From Deltaproteobacteria bacterium (lineage in GTDB: Bacteria; Desulfobacterota; Deferrimicrobia; Deferrimicrobiales; Deferrimicrobiaceae): DNA of 64,000 nucleotides. The DNA lies in assembly GCA_016218975.1 (NCBI GenBank), contig JACRCO010000029.1:1-64000 (forward strand). Reading direction: 5' to 3'. Below the pieces are notes generated by a model, which was not told the origin of the DNA, made no database searches, and worked only from the letters and a program-made list of their open reading frames with translations. The position numbers and the translations under genes were made by a program. Of this stretch, positions 1 to 7,854 are shown piece after piece; within the stretch, counting starts at the first letter, position 1; every line of letters begins with the position of its first letter.

Positions 1-31
1 CCCAGGTCTTCCTGCGGGTTAGGAGTGCGGT

Positions 32-2062
32 ATGACGGTCCTCGACTCATTGCGGGAGCGCGGGGACGTTTTCGTGGCGATCAGCGTGGTCCTGCTCCTG
101 GGGATCATGCTCGTCCCGCTTCCGCCGATCCTGCTGGACCTGTTCCTCTCGGTCTCCATCTCGCTCGCCGTCGTGATCCTCGTGATCTCCGTCTATCTCC
201 AGCGCCCGCTCGACTTCTCCGTATTCCCGTCCCTCCTCCTGATGACGACGCTTTTCCGCCTCTCGTTGAACGTAGCCTCGGTGAAGCTGATCCTCCTCCG
301 GGGGAACGAAGGGCCGGACGCTGCGGGGCACGTGATCCAGGCTTTCGGAAATTTCGTCGTCGGCGGCAATTACGTCGTCGGATTCATCGTTTTCCTGATA
401 TTGGTCGTCGTCAACTTCGTCGTCATTACGAAGGGCGCGGGCCGCATAGCAGAGGTCGCCGCCCGGTTCACCCTCGACGCGATGCCCGGCAAGCAGATGG
501 CCATCGACGCGGACCTCAACGCCGGAATGATCGACGAGGCCGAGGCGCGCAGGCGCCGGCAGGACGTGGGGCGCGAGGCGGACTTCTACGGAGCGATGGA
601 CGGTGCAAGCAAGTTCGTCCGGGGCGACGCGATCGCGGGGCTCGCGATAACGGGGATCAACCTCGTCGGCGGGTTCATCATAGGCGTCTTCCAGATGGGA
701 ATGCCGCCCGCCGAGGCGGCGCAAACGTTCACGATCCTGACGGTGGGGGACGGCCTCGTGGCCCAGATCCCCGCCCTCGTCATATCGACGGCCGCAGGTA
801 TCGTGGTCACGCGGACGGGCTCGGTCAACGACATGGGCCGGGACATCGCTACGCAGGTCCTGCTCAATCCGAAGGCGCTGATGACGTCGGCCGGCGTCCT
901 GCTCGTCCTGGGCATCATCCCCGGCCTGCCGCACCTGCCTCTCCTGGTCATGGCGGGAATACTGGGGGGATCGGCCTGGCTGCTCTACAAATCGGCGGCC
1001 CCGCAGGCCCCGGAAACGCCCGAGGCTCCGTCGAAGGAGGAGCCTCGCGTCGAGTCCTTCATCGAGGTCAACGCGCTTTCCCTGGAAATCGGCTACGGAC
1101 TCATTTCGCTGGTGGACGAGACGGGAAGCGAGTTCCTCCAGAAGATCCGCGCGATGCGGCGCCAGGTCGCCAAGGAAATGGGTTTCGTCGTGCCGTCGAT
1201 CCACATCAAGGACAACCTTGCCCTGCGGCCCCACGAGTACAGCTTCATCATCCGGGGGATCGAGGTCGCGCGGGGCGAGGTCATGATGGGGTACTGGCTG
1301 GCGGTCTCGAACGACGGGAAGAAGTCGGTCGCCGGCATCCCGACGAAGGAGCCCGCTTTCGGCCTCCCCGCCTGGTGGATCGAGGAAAAGGACGTGGAAA
1401 GGGCGCAGCTCGCCGGTTTCATGGTCGTCGATACGGCCACCGTCGTCGTGACGCACCTCACCGAGATCATCCGAAGGCACAGCTGGGAGATCCTGACCCG
1501 CAGCGAGGTGCAGAGCCTGCTCGACGGCGTCGCGAAGGTGTATCCGCGGATCGTGGACGAACTGATCCCGACCCACATGACCCTCGGCGGCGTACAGCGC
1601 GTGCTCCAGAACCTTCTCCGGGAACGCATCCCGGTGAACGACCTCGTGACGATCCTCGAAACGCTGCTCGACTACGCGCCGGCCACCAAGGACATCGACC
1701 TGCTCACCGAGCACGTTCGGCAGGCGCTGGCCCGTTACATAACCCGCCAGTTCACGGCGCCGGACGGCGTCATTCGGGTCATATCGCTCGACCCCCGGTT
1801 CGAAAACGCGATGGTGCAGGCGATGGGCGGGGAGCCGATGAGCCCCGACATCGTGGGCCGCCTCATGCGCGGCATCGAGATGAGCCTCGAAGGCGTCAAG
1901 GCCAAGGGAGCCCAGCCGGTTATCCTCTGCTCCATGCAGGTTCGCCGGTTCCTGAGGCGGCTCCTCGAGAAATTCGCGCCGTCCATCCCGGTCCTGTCGA
2001 GCGCCGAGGTGGTGTCCACTTCGAGAATATCGAACGTCGGGATGGTGAAGTATGAAAATTAA
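32..2062 (+). CDS. flhA: Flagellar type III export gate protein FlhA
   Basis: Inner-membrane core of the flagellar type III secretion gate; its cytoplasmic domain forms the nonameric ring that docks export substrates and chaperones. At 676 aa it is close to the usual family length (about 690). The N-terminal half (about residues 15-320) holds repeated hydrophobic segments, and the FHIPEP signature GAGRIAEVAARF..DAMPGKQMAID..NAG lies near residues 136-166. The C-terminal half is the soluble domain. The ATG is preceded by TTAGGAG. The stop overlaps the flhF start by 11 bases, so translation is probably coupled. It heads an flhA-flhF-flhG-fliA run; the upstream gene lies outside the window. Identification is secure. 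Confidence 0.97.
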   Translation: MTVLDSLRERGDVFVAISVVLLLGIMLVPLPPILLDLFLSVSISLAVVILVISVYLQRPLDFSVFPSLLLMTTLFRLSLNVASVKLILLRGNEGPDAAGHVIQAFGNFVVGGNYVVGFIVFLILVVVNFVVITKGAGRIAEVAARFTLDAMPGKQMAIDADLNAGMIDEAEARRRRQDVGREADFYGAMDGASKFVRGDAIAGLAITGINLVGGFIIGVFQMGMPPAEAAQTFTILTVGDGLVAQIPALVISTAAGIVVTRTGSVNDMGRDIATQVLLNPKALMTSAGVLLVLGIIPGLPHLPLLVMAGILGGSAWLLYKSAAPQAPETPEAPSKEEPRVESFIEVNALSLEIGYGLISLVDETGSEFLQKIRAMRRQVAKEMGFVVPSIHIKDNLALRPHEYSFIIRGIEVARGEVMMGYWLAVSNDGKKSVAGIPTKEPAFGLPAWWIEEKDVERAQLAGFMVVDTATVVVTHLTEIIRRHSWEILTRSEVQSLLDGVAKVYPRIVDELIPTHMTLGGVQRVLQNLLRERIPVNDLVTILETLLDYAPATKDIDLLTEHVRQALARYITRQFTAPDGVIRVISLDPRFENAMVQAMGGEPMSPDIVGRLMRGIEMSLEGVKAKGAQPVILCSMQVRRFLRRLLEKFAPSIPVLSSAEVVSTSRISNVGMVKYEN

Positions 2063-3176
2063 GACGTTCCGCGCCAGGAGTTTCGGCGAAGCGCTCGCCC
2101 TCGTCAAGAAGGAAATGGGCGAGGACGCGGTGATCCTGTCCACCGAAGAGCGGAAAGGCCTGCGGCCTTCCGTAGAGGTTTCGGCGGCGGTCGACTACGA
2201 GATCGGGGAGATCCGTTCCGGAGATATCGCGTTCCCCCTCCGTGCTCCCTCTTCTCCGTCCGCAGTCCACACCGCTTTCCCGGTGCCGGAAAACGAGGAT
2301 TTGCGGAATCTGAGGCGCAGCCTGGTCGATGCGGTCAAAACGGAGGTCGGCGCGCTCCGGGAATTCATCGAGACGTCCAGGGCGGGCAGGGACGAGGCGG
2401 CAACGCCGGCGCCGGCCGTGAAAAAGGACCTCCTTCGCTTCCTCGCAGGGCGCGGCATCCGGGAGGAGCACGCGCGCGGGCTGTGCGCGAAAGCGGAAGG
2501 ACTGAAGGACCTGCCCGGCGCGGTGCTGGCCGGAGTGGCGGTGCGGGAGGGCAAGCCCGGAGCGAAAAAGGCCGTGATGCTCATCGGTCCCACCGGCGTC
2601 GGAAAGACCACCACGATCGCGAAGCTCGCCGCCGCCGCTATCAAGGCGGGGAAGCGCGCGGCGGTGGTAAGCCTCGACAGCTATCGGATCGGAGCGATCG
2701 AGCAGATCCGGATCTATGCCAGGATCATGGGGATCCCGCTCGAGGTCGCTTCCGACGCACGCCAGGTAAAGGAACGCGTCGGGAGACACGCGGACAAGGA
2801 CATCGTTTTCATCGACACCACGGGCCGCAACCCGATGGGGGAGGCGTTCCTGGCAGAGCTTGCCCCCGTGTACGAAGCAGGGTTCCCCGTCGAGTCCCAT
2901 CTTCTCGTGAGCGCGACGAGCGATTACGAATTCCTTGCCCGGGCATGGAAATCCTACGCCCGCCTTCCTGTCGACTGCGTGGGGGTGACCAAGGTCGACG
3001 AGGCCGCCAGGAACGGCGCCATTTACAACGTGGCCGCACTTTGCGGAAAGCCGATCGTGTACCTGACGACCGGGCAGTCGGTGCCCGGCGACATCGTGTT
3101 CCCGACCCGGGAGAAGATCGCCCGGATGATCCTTACGGAGGGCCGGGCGGCGGCCGCTCCGGCCGTTTGCGCATAG
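2052..3176 (+). CDS. flhF: Flagellar SRP-type GTPase FlhF
   Basis: GTPase of the SRP/FtsY family that sets the site (usually polar) and number of flagella together with FlhG. 374 aa. The N-terminus MKIKTFRA..EALALVKKEMG is the typical FlhF basic/B domain. The NG GTPase part carries the P-loop GPTGVGKTTT near residues 179-188, then DSYRIGAIEQI, the G3 motif DTTGR and the G4 motif TKVD. It overlaps flhA by 11 bases and is followed after 26 bases by flhG. The pairing implies controlled polar or low-number flagellation, which is inferred from the family. Confidence 0.96.
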   Translation: MKIKTFRARSFGEALALVKKEMGEDAVILSTEERKGLRPSVEVSAAVDYEIGEIRSGDIAFPLRAPSSPSAVHTAFPVPENEDLRNLRRSLVDAVKTEVGALREFIETSRAGRDEAATPAPAVKKDLLRFLAGRGIREEHARGLCAKAEGLKDLPGAVLAGVAVREGKPGAKKAVMLIGPTGVGKTTTIAKLAAAAIKAGKRAAVVSLDSYRIGAIEQIRIYARIMGIPLEVASDARQVKERVGRHADKDIVFIDTTGRNPMGEAFLAELAPVYEAGFPVESHLLVSATSDYEFLARAWKSYARLPVDCVGVTKVDEAARNGAIYNVAALCGKPIVYLTTGQSVPGDIVFPTREKIARMILTEGRAAAAPAVCA

Positions 3177-3202
3177 AAACGAAATCGTTCCACGGAGGCA
3201 AC

Positions 3203-4027
3203 ATGCGGAAGAAGAAACCGGTCAGAACCATCACCGTCGCGAGCGGCAAGGGGGGCGTCGGAAAGACGAACGTCGTTGCGAACCTCGGCATCGCGCTTCG
3301 GAAGATGGGGAAGGAAGTTCTTATACTCGACGCCGATCTGGGCCTGAGCAACGTGGACATCCTGCTCCACCTGGCTCCCCGCTTCAACATCCAGCACGTC
3401 CTCCGCGGGGAGAAGCGGCTCAAGGACGTGATCGTCGAGGGCCCCTGCGGCATAAAGATCCTCCCCGCGTCATCCGGCGTGCAGGAGCTCACCCGTCTCG
3501 ACGAATCCCAGAGAATGAGGCTCCTGGAGGAGTTCGACGCATACGACGGCGACATCGACGTCCTTCTCGTCGATACCTGCGCGGGCATCTCGGAGAACGT
3601 CGCGTTCTTCTGCATCGCCGCGCAGGAAATCGTGATCGTGACGTCGCCCGAGCCCACGGCCCTTACGGACGCGTACGCCCTCATAAAGGTGCTCTTCACC
3701 CGGTACCAGGAGAAGGAATTCCGGATCCTCGTCAACTCGGCCCGGAACGAGGCGGAGGCGATGGAAGTCTACCGGAAGCTTTCGATAGCCGCCGACCGGT
3801 TCCTGAACGTCTCCCTCGACTATCTCGGCTACCTGCCGTTCGACAAGTCCGTCCACGAGGCGGTCCGGTCGCAGAAGGCGTTCATCGAGATGGCCCCCAT
3901 GGGATCCGCGTCCCGGGCGGTCAACGAGCTTGCCTCCCGCTTCATCGACCAGTCCGCGGAGAGCCCGAAGGGAACGCTCCAGTTCTTCCTCGGCAACCTG
4001 TTCGCGATGGCGGCGGAATCGAAATGA
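3203..4027 (+). CDS. flhG: MinD-like ATPase FlhG (FleN/YlxH), flagellar number regulator
   Basis: ParA/MinD-family ATPase that limits flagellar number and stimulates the FlhF GTPase. The longer open frame starting at 2483 is not credible; the ATG at 3203 follows CGGAGGCAAC (a good ribosome binding site), giving 274 aa. The deviant Walker A motif KGGVGKT is at residues 16-22, followed by the switch motif DADLGLSNVD and Walker B-like LLVDTCAG. Its stop overlaps the fliA ATG (ATGA), so the two are co-translated. Confidence 0.95.
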   Translation: MRKKKPVRTITVASGKGGVGKTNVVANLGIALRKMGKEVLILDADLGLSNVDILLHLAPRFNIQHVLRGEKRLKDVIVEGPCGIKILPASSGVQELTRLDESQRMRLLEEFDAYDGDIDVLLVDTCAGISENVAFFCIAAQEIVIVTSPEPTALTDAYALIKVLFTRYQEKEFRILVNSARNEAEAMEVYRKLSIAADRFLNVSLDYLGYLPFDKSVHEAVRSQKAFIEMAPMGSASRAVNELASRFIDQSAESPKGTLQFFLGNLFAMAAESK

Positions 4028-4764
4028 AAACGCTTACCCTGGCGGCAAGGGAGAGCGAGGAGAAGAAGGAACGGATCGTACAGGAGTTCCTCCCGTTCAT
4101 CCGGTACACGGCGCGCCGGCTCCGCTGGCGGCTGACTCCCGGGCTCACGGAGGACGACCTGGTCAGCGCCGGGGTGGTCGGCCTTCTCGACGCACTCCGC
4201 AAGTTCAAGGAAGGGACGGTAAAGCTCAAAACTTACGCGGAGTACCGCATCAAGGGATCGATGCTCGACGAGCTGCGGGCGGCCGACCCGGTTCCGCGCA
4301 GCGTGAGGGAGAGGGTAAACGTCCTCAAGAACGCCCATGTGAAGCTCCGTAGGGAATTCGGGCGGGCGCCGGAAGACATCGAGGTCGTAAAGGCCCTCGG
4401 CATAACGCTCGACGAATACTACAAGACGCTCCACGAGGGGAGCGCGGCTTTACAGCTCCGTTTCGAAGACCTGGGCGCGTGGGGAGGCGAGGACGGGGGC
4501 AGGAACGCCCTCGAAAACATACCGGACCCGGCGGGGAAGGACCCCCAGTCGCTGGCCGAAACGGCGAACCTCAAGGACATGATCTCAAAAACCATCGGGG
4601 AATTTCCGGACAAGGAAAGGTTTGTCCTGTCCCTGTACTACTGGGACGAGCTGACGATGAAGGAAATAGGCAAGGCCCTCGGGCTGACGGAGGGACGGGT
4701 GTGCCAGTTGCACAGCCAGGCGCTCCTGCGCCTGAAGTCGCGGTTCGGATCGACGCTTCCCTGA
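4024..4764 (+). CDS. fliA: Flagellar sigma-28 factor FliA
   Basis: RNA polymerase sigma factor for late flagellar and chemotaxis genes. 246 aa, a normal length. Region 2 is visible (DDLVSAGVVGLLDALRKF, then TYAEYRIKGSMLDELR..D.VPRSVR, the typical sigma-28/WhiG stretch) and region 4 ends in a helix-turn-helix (ELTMKEIGKALGLTEGRVCQL). Its antagonist FlgM is encoded at 22301-22582 and several sites matching the sigma-28 consensus occur in this window, so enzyme, inhibitor and targets are all local. Confidence 0.96.
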   Translation: MKTLTLAARESEEKKERIVQEFLPFIRYTARRLRWRLTPGLTEDDLVSAGVVGLLDALRKFKEGTVKLKTYAEYRIKGSMLDELRAADPVPRSVRERVNVLKNAHVKLRREFGRAPEDIEVVKALGITLDEYYKTLHEGSAALQLRFEDLGAWGGEDGGRNALENIPDPAGKDPQSLAETANLKDMISKTIGEFPDKERFVLSLYYWDELTMKEIGKALGLTEGRVCQLHSQALLRLKSRFGSTLP

Positions 4765-4787
4765 AGGATGGGAACGGAGGATTTCGC

Positions 4788-4814
4788 TTAAGGGAATTCA
4801 TGATTTACCGATAA
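4788..4814 (+). promoter_or_regulatory. Candidate sigma-28 promoter before the chemotaxis block
   Basis: TTAA (4788-4791), a 15-base spacer, then ACCGATAA (4807-4814). This matches the sigma-28 consensus TAAA-N15-GCCGATAA at 10 of 12 defined positions. The expected start of transcription, about 4820, lies almost on the GTG at 4823, which favours the downstream ATG at 4838 for transcripts made from here. Confidence 0.55.
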
Positions 4815-4822
4815 GGAAGGGG

Positions 4823-6256
4823 GTGCGGACCGGGACCATGCTGGCGAGAACGCTGAAAAATCTGGCAAGCTCCGATGCCTCGAAGCGGCGCGGAGCCGTT
4901 GAAGCGCTGTCGAATTGGGACGAAAGGGGAATCTATCCTCTCGTCAAGGCGCTTTCGGACTCCCACCCCGGAGTGCAGGACGCCGCGATGCGCTCGCTCA
5001 TCGCCATCGGGGGGGAGGCAGTCGCCTGGGCGGTCCTCCCGCTACTGCGCGGGACCTCCATTCCGCGCAACATGGCCATGGTTATCCTGAAGGAGATCGG
5101 TAAGGATGCCGTTCCCCTTCTTGCCCCCCTGGTCAAGGACAAGGACGAGGACGTCCGGAAGTTCGCGATCGACTTGATAGCGGACGCCGGGGCGCGCGAA
5201 CTGGAGCAGGCGCTTACCGAGCGGCTTTCGGGCGATCCCAACCCGAACGTCCGGGCCGCCGCAGCCCAGGCCCTCGGGAAGCTCGGCTGCCGCGAGGCGC
5301 TGCCCGCGCTCATCGCTGCCCTGAAGGACATGGAGTGGATCCGGTTCACGGCGCTTGATGCGCTCGCGACGCTCAAGGACCCGGCGGCGGTGGAGCCGAT
5401 CCTGTCCCTGCTGTCGGATTCGTCCCCGGCCACCCGCTGCGCCGCGATAGAGGCGCTCGGCGCGATCGGCTCTCCCCGGGCCGGCGATGCCCTCCTTGCG
5501 TCCCTGGGAGAGGCCGAGCGGGACGAGAGGGCGGTTTACCTGAAGAGCATTCTCCGTCTGGGGGTACCGCTGCCTTTGGCCTGCGTCTCCGGGGACCTTC
5601 TGGAAATTTTCCGAAGCGAGGGGGAATGGGAGGACCGGCTGGTCGCTCTCCGGGCCCTCGTCGAGATCGCGGACGAAGAAATCCTTCGGTCGATCCTCGA
5701 TATCGCAGGATCGCTGGACACGTCGAATCCCGAGGAAGAGGAAATCCTTGCCTCGATCAAGAAGATATTGGGCGCCGTGCGCCGTCCGGAAACCCTGCAG
5801 CGGATTCTCGGCGATTCCTCGTTGCGGTTCCGGGCAAGGGTCGTCGCAGCCGAGGTCATCGGAGAAAGGGGATTGCGTGAAGCCGTACCCGGACTCGTTG
5901 CGCTGTTGAAAGGCGACGTGCGCGACGTGCGGAGGGCGGCCGCATCCGCGCTCCTGCGGATCGGGGACGGCGGCGCCCGCGAGGCGTTCGTGGAAGCGAT
6001 CCGGGACCCGGACGGCCATGTCAGGAAGGCGGCGGCGGAGGCGCTCGGCGCCTCCGGGGACAAGGCGGCATTCGGCCCTCTCTTGTCCCTTTTTCGCGAG
6101 GAAAAATACGAAGACGTGGCGGAAGAGGTCTTCCGCGCCCTGGCCGCCATAGACCCGGAGGAGCTGGTAGCTTCCGCCGGGGTCCTGGAGGGGCGCGCGC
6201 GTGAAATGGTGGAGGAGTTCGCCCGCGGACGCGGCGGCGGGAGTCCGAGGCCATGA
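4823..6256 (+). CDS. HEAT-repeat (PBS-lyase type) scaffold protein of the chemotaxis operon
   Basis: A protein made almost entirely of HEAT-like repeats of about 31 residues (for example LGKLGCREALPALIAALKD, LATLKDPAAVEPILSLLSD, IGERGLREAVPGLVALLKG), running from about residue 20 to 460 of 477; no catalytic motif is seen. Such alpha-solenoids bind other proteins. The GTG at 4823 follows AAGGAAGGG; an in-frame ATG at 4838 (472 aa) is the alternative and fits the overlapping sigma-28 promoter better. It overlaps cheR by 4 bases, so a role as chemotaxis or flagellar adaptor is likely but unproven. Confidence 0.85.
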   Translation: MRTGTMLARTLKNLASSDASKRRGAVEALSNWDERGIYPLVKALSDSHPGVQDAAMRSLIAIGGEAVAWAVLPLLRGTSIPRNMAMVILKEIGKDAVPLLAPLVKDKDEDVRKFAIDLIADAGARELEQALTERLSGDPNPNVRAAAAQALGKLGCREALPALIAALKDMEWIRFTALDALATLKDPAAVEPILSLLSDSSPATRCAAIEALGAIGSPRAGDALLASLGEAERDERAVYLKSILRLGVPLPLACVSGDLLEIFRSEGEWEDRLVALRALVEIADEEILRSILDIAGSLDTSNPEEEEILASIKKILGAVRRPETLQRILGDSSLRFRARVVAAEVIGERGLREAVPGLVALLKGDVRDVRRAAASALLRIGDGGAREAFVEAIRDPDGHVRKAAAEALGASGDKAAFGPLLSLFREEKYEDVAEEVFRALAAIDPEELVASAGVLEGRAREMVEEFARGRGGGSPRP

Positions 6257-7071
6257 TTCCGAAGGTTGCCCTGAGCGACCAGACGTTCCGGTGCCTGCGC
6301 GATTTCATCTACGAACTGACGGGAATCTACATTCAGGACACCAAGAAGTACTTCCTCGAGAACCGGCTCGGACGCCTCATGGCCGAAAGCCGCATCGCTA
6401 CGTTCGAAGACTACCTGGGGCGCCTGAAGTCGCAGGGAAATGGAGCGCTGAGGCAGCTTTACGACGCCGTCACCACGAACGAGACCTACTTTTTCCGCGA
6501 GCCCCTGCAATTCGACGTGTTCGCGAAGCATGTCGTGCCGCGGGTCATGGAACGGAAACGCTCCATCAAGGTCTGGTCGGCGGCGTGCTCAACGGGAGAG
6601 GAGCCCTACACGATAGCGGCGGTCTTGCGGGAAACAGCTCCCGCAGTCAAGGCGACGATCGTCGGCTCGGACATCAGCGAAGCCGTGCTCGATTCCGCGC
6701 GGCGCGGGGTCTACACCTCCTACGCCGTCCGGAACGTGCCGCCCTCTTACCAGCAGAAGTACTTCCGGGGGGACAACGGGACTTACGAGCTGGAAGAGGG
6801 GCTCCGGAAATCGGTGACTTTCGCGAACATCAACCTCGTCGACGACAGGAAAGTACGGTCGATCCGCGACGTCGACGTGATCTTCTGCCGGAACGCCCTC
6901 ATATATTTCGACGACAAGTCGAAGCGGAAGGCGGTCTCGCTGCTGTACGACGCGCTTGCGCCGGAAGGCTTTCTGCTGGTCGGGACGTCCGAGAGCCTGC
7001 ATTCGGTGACGCGGGCGTTCCAGCCGACCGTCATCGACTCGGTCGTCCTCTATCGGAAGGCGGCGTCATGA
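6253..7071 (+). CDS. cheR: Chemoreceptor glutamate methyltransferase CheR
   Basis: SAM-dependent methyltransferase that methylates glutamates of chemoreceptors for adaptation; CheB (12549-13601) reverses it. 272 aa. The N-terminal helical domain (FRCLRDFIYELTGIYI) is followed by the SAM-binding domain with the family motif WSAACSTGEEPYTIA (about residues 108-122) and DVIFCRNALIYFD. There is no obvious receptor-tethering pentapeptide at the C-terminus of the two receptors nearby. It overlaps its neighbours on both sides by 4 bases. Confidence 0.96.
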   Translation: MIPKVALSDQTFRCLRDFIYELTGIYIQDTKKYFLENRLGRLMAESRIATFEDYLGRLKSQGNGALRQLYDAVTTNETYFFREPLQFDVFAKHVVPRVMERKRSIKVWSAACSTGEEPYTIAAVLRETAPAVKATIVGSDISEAVLDSARRGVYTSYAVRNVPPSYQQKYFRGDNGTYELEEGLRKSVTFANINLVDDRKVRSIRDVDVIFCRNALIYFDDKSKRKAVSLLYDALAPEGFLLVGTSESLHSVTRAFQPTVIDSVVLYRKAAS

Positions 7072-7460
7072 AAATCCTTATCGTGGACGACGACAGGACG
7101 ACCCGCAAGCTCCTGGGCCTGTTTCTCAAAAGGAACGGATTCGAGATACAGACCGCCGAGAACGGCCTGGACGCCCTCGAAAAACTGGGAGTAGGGGGAA
7201 TCCAGCTGGTCGTCACCGACCTGAACATGCCTTTCATGGACGGGATCGAATTCATCCGGACGATGAAGGGGAACCCCGCCACGGCCGACATACCCGCCCT
7301 CATGATAACCACGTCCACCGACGCGGAGGAGAAGCGGCAGGCCACAGCGGCCGGAGTGAACGGATATCTTTGCAAACCGGTGACCGCCGAGGTCGTAGCG
7401 ATGAAGATCCGCCAGATGCTGGGCGAGATCTTCCGGAAAGGAGGACAGGGCATTGCTTGA
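7068..7460 (+). CDS. Single-domain response regulator (CheY-like)
   Basis: 130-residue stand-alone receiver domain. The acidic pocket DDD is at 7-9, the predicted phosphorylated aspartate is D51 in TDLNMP, and the switch threonine (ITTST) and the conserved lysine (CKP) are present. The ATG overlaps the cheR stop. It is less similar to canonical CheY than the next gene, so it may be a phosphate sink or serve another output. Confidence 0.88.
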   Translation: MKILIVDDDRTTRKLLGLFLKRNGFEIQTAENGLDALEKLGVGGIQLVVTDLNMPFMDGIEFIRTMKGNPATADIPALMITTSTDAEEKRQATAAGVNGYLCKPVTAEVVAMKIRQMLGEIFRKGGQGIA

Positions 7461-7842
7461 CTACAAGGAGAAGATACTCATCGTCGACGACTTCCTGACG
7501 ATGCGCCGGATCGTGAAGAACCTCCTCAAGCAGCTCGGGTACGAGAACATCGTCGAGGCGGAAGACGGCGAGCAGGCGTACGCGAAGCTCAAAGGAGGCG
7601 GGTTCGGGTTCGTGGTCTCCGACTGGAACATGCCGAATCTCGACGGGCTCGGCCTGATCAAGAAGGTGCGGAGCGACCCGGAACTCATGGGCATGCCATT
7701 CCTCATGGTGACCGCCGAAGCCGAGAAATTGAAGGTGATAGAGGCGATCAAGGCAGGCGTGAGCAGCTACGTCGTGAAGCCGTTCACAGCGGAGATCCTG
7801 AGGGAAAAGATCGAAAAGATCTTCGACAAAGTCGGGAAGTAG
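7453..7842 (+). CDS. cheY: Chemotaxis response regulator CheY
   Basis: 129 aa receiver that, when phosphorylated by CheA, binds the flagellar switch. Its key residues fall exactly at E. coli CheY numbering: D12, D13, D57 (SDWNMP), T87 and K109. The start is TTG at 7453, supported by AAAGGAGG eight bases upstream and by the need to include the first beta strand (KILIVDD). It overlaps the preceding regulator by 8 bases and precedes cheA by 12. Confidence 0.94.
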   Translation: MLDYKEKILIVDDFLTMRRIVKNLLKQLGYENIVEAEDGEQAYAKLKGGGFGFVVSDWNMPNLDGLGLIKKVRSDPELMGMPFLMVTAEAEKLKVIEAIKAGVSSYVVKPFTAEILREKIEKIFDKVGK

Positions 7843-7854
7843 CGGAGAACGCCG

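Noticed and set aside
1-31. Possible C-terminal tail of flhB before flhA
   Set aside because: Two frames end here (a TAG at 20-22 and a TGA at 33-35), but ten codons or fewer are visible and none is recognisable.
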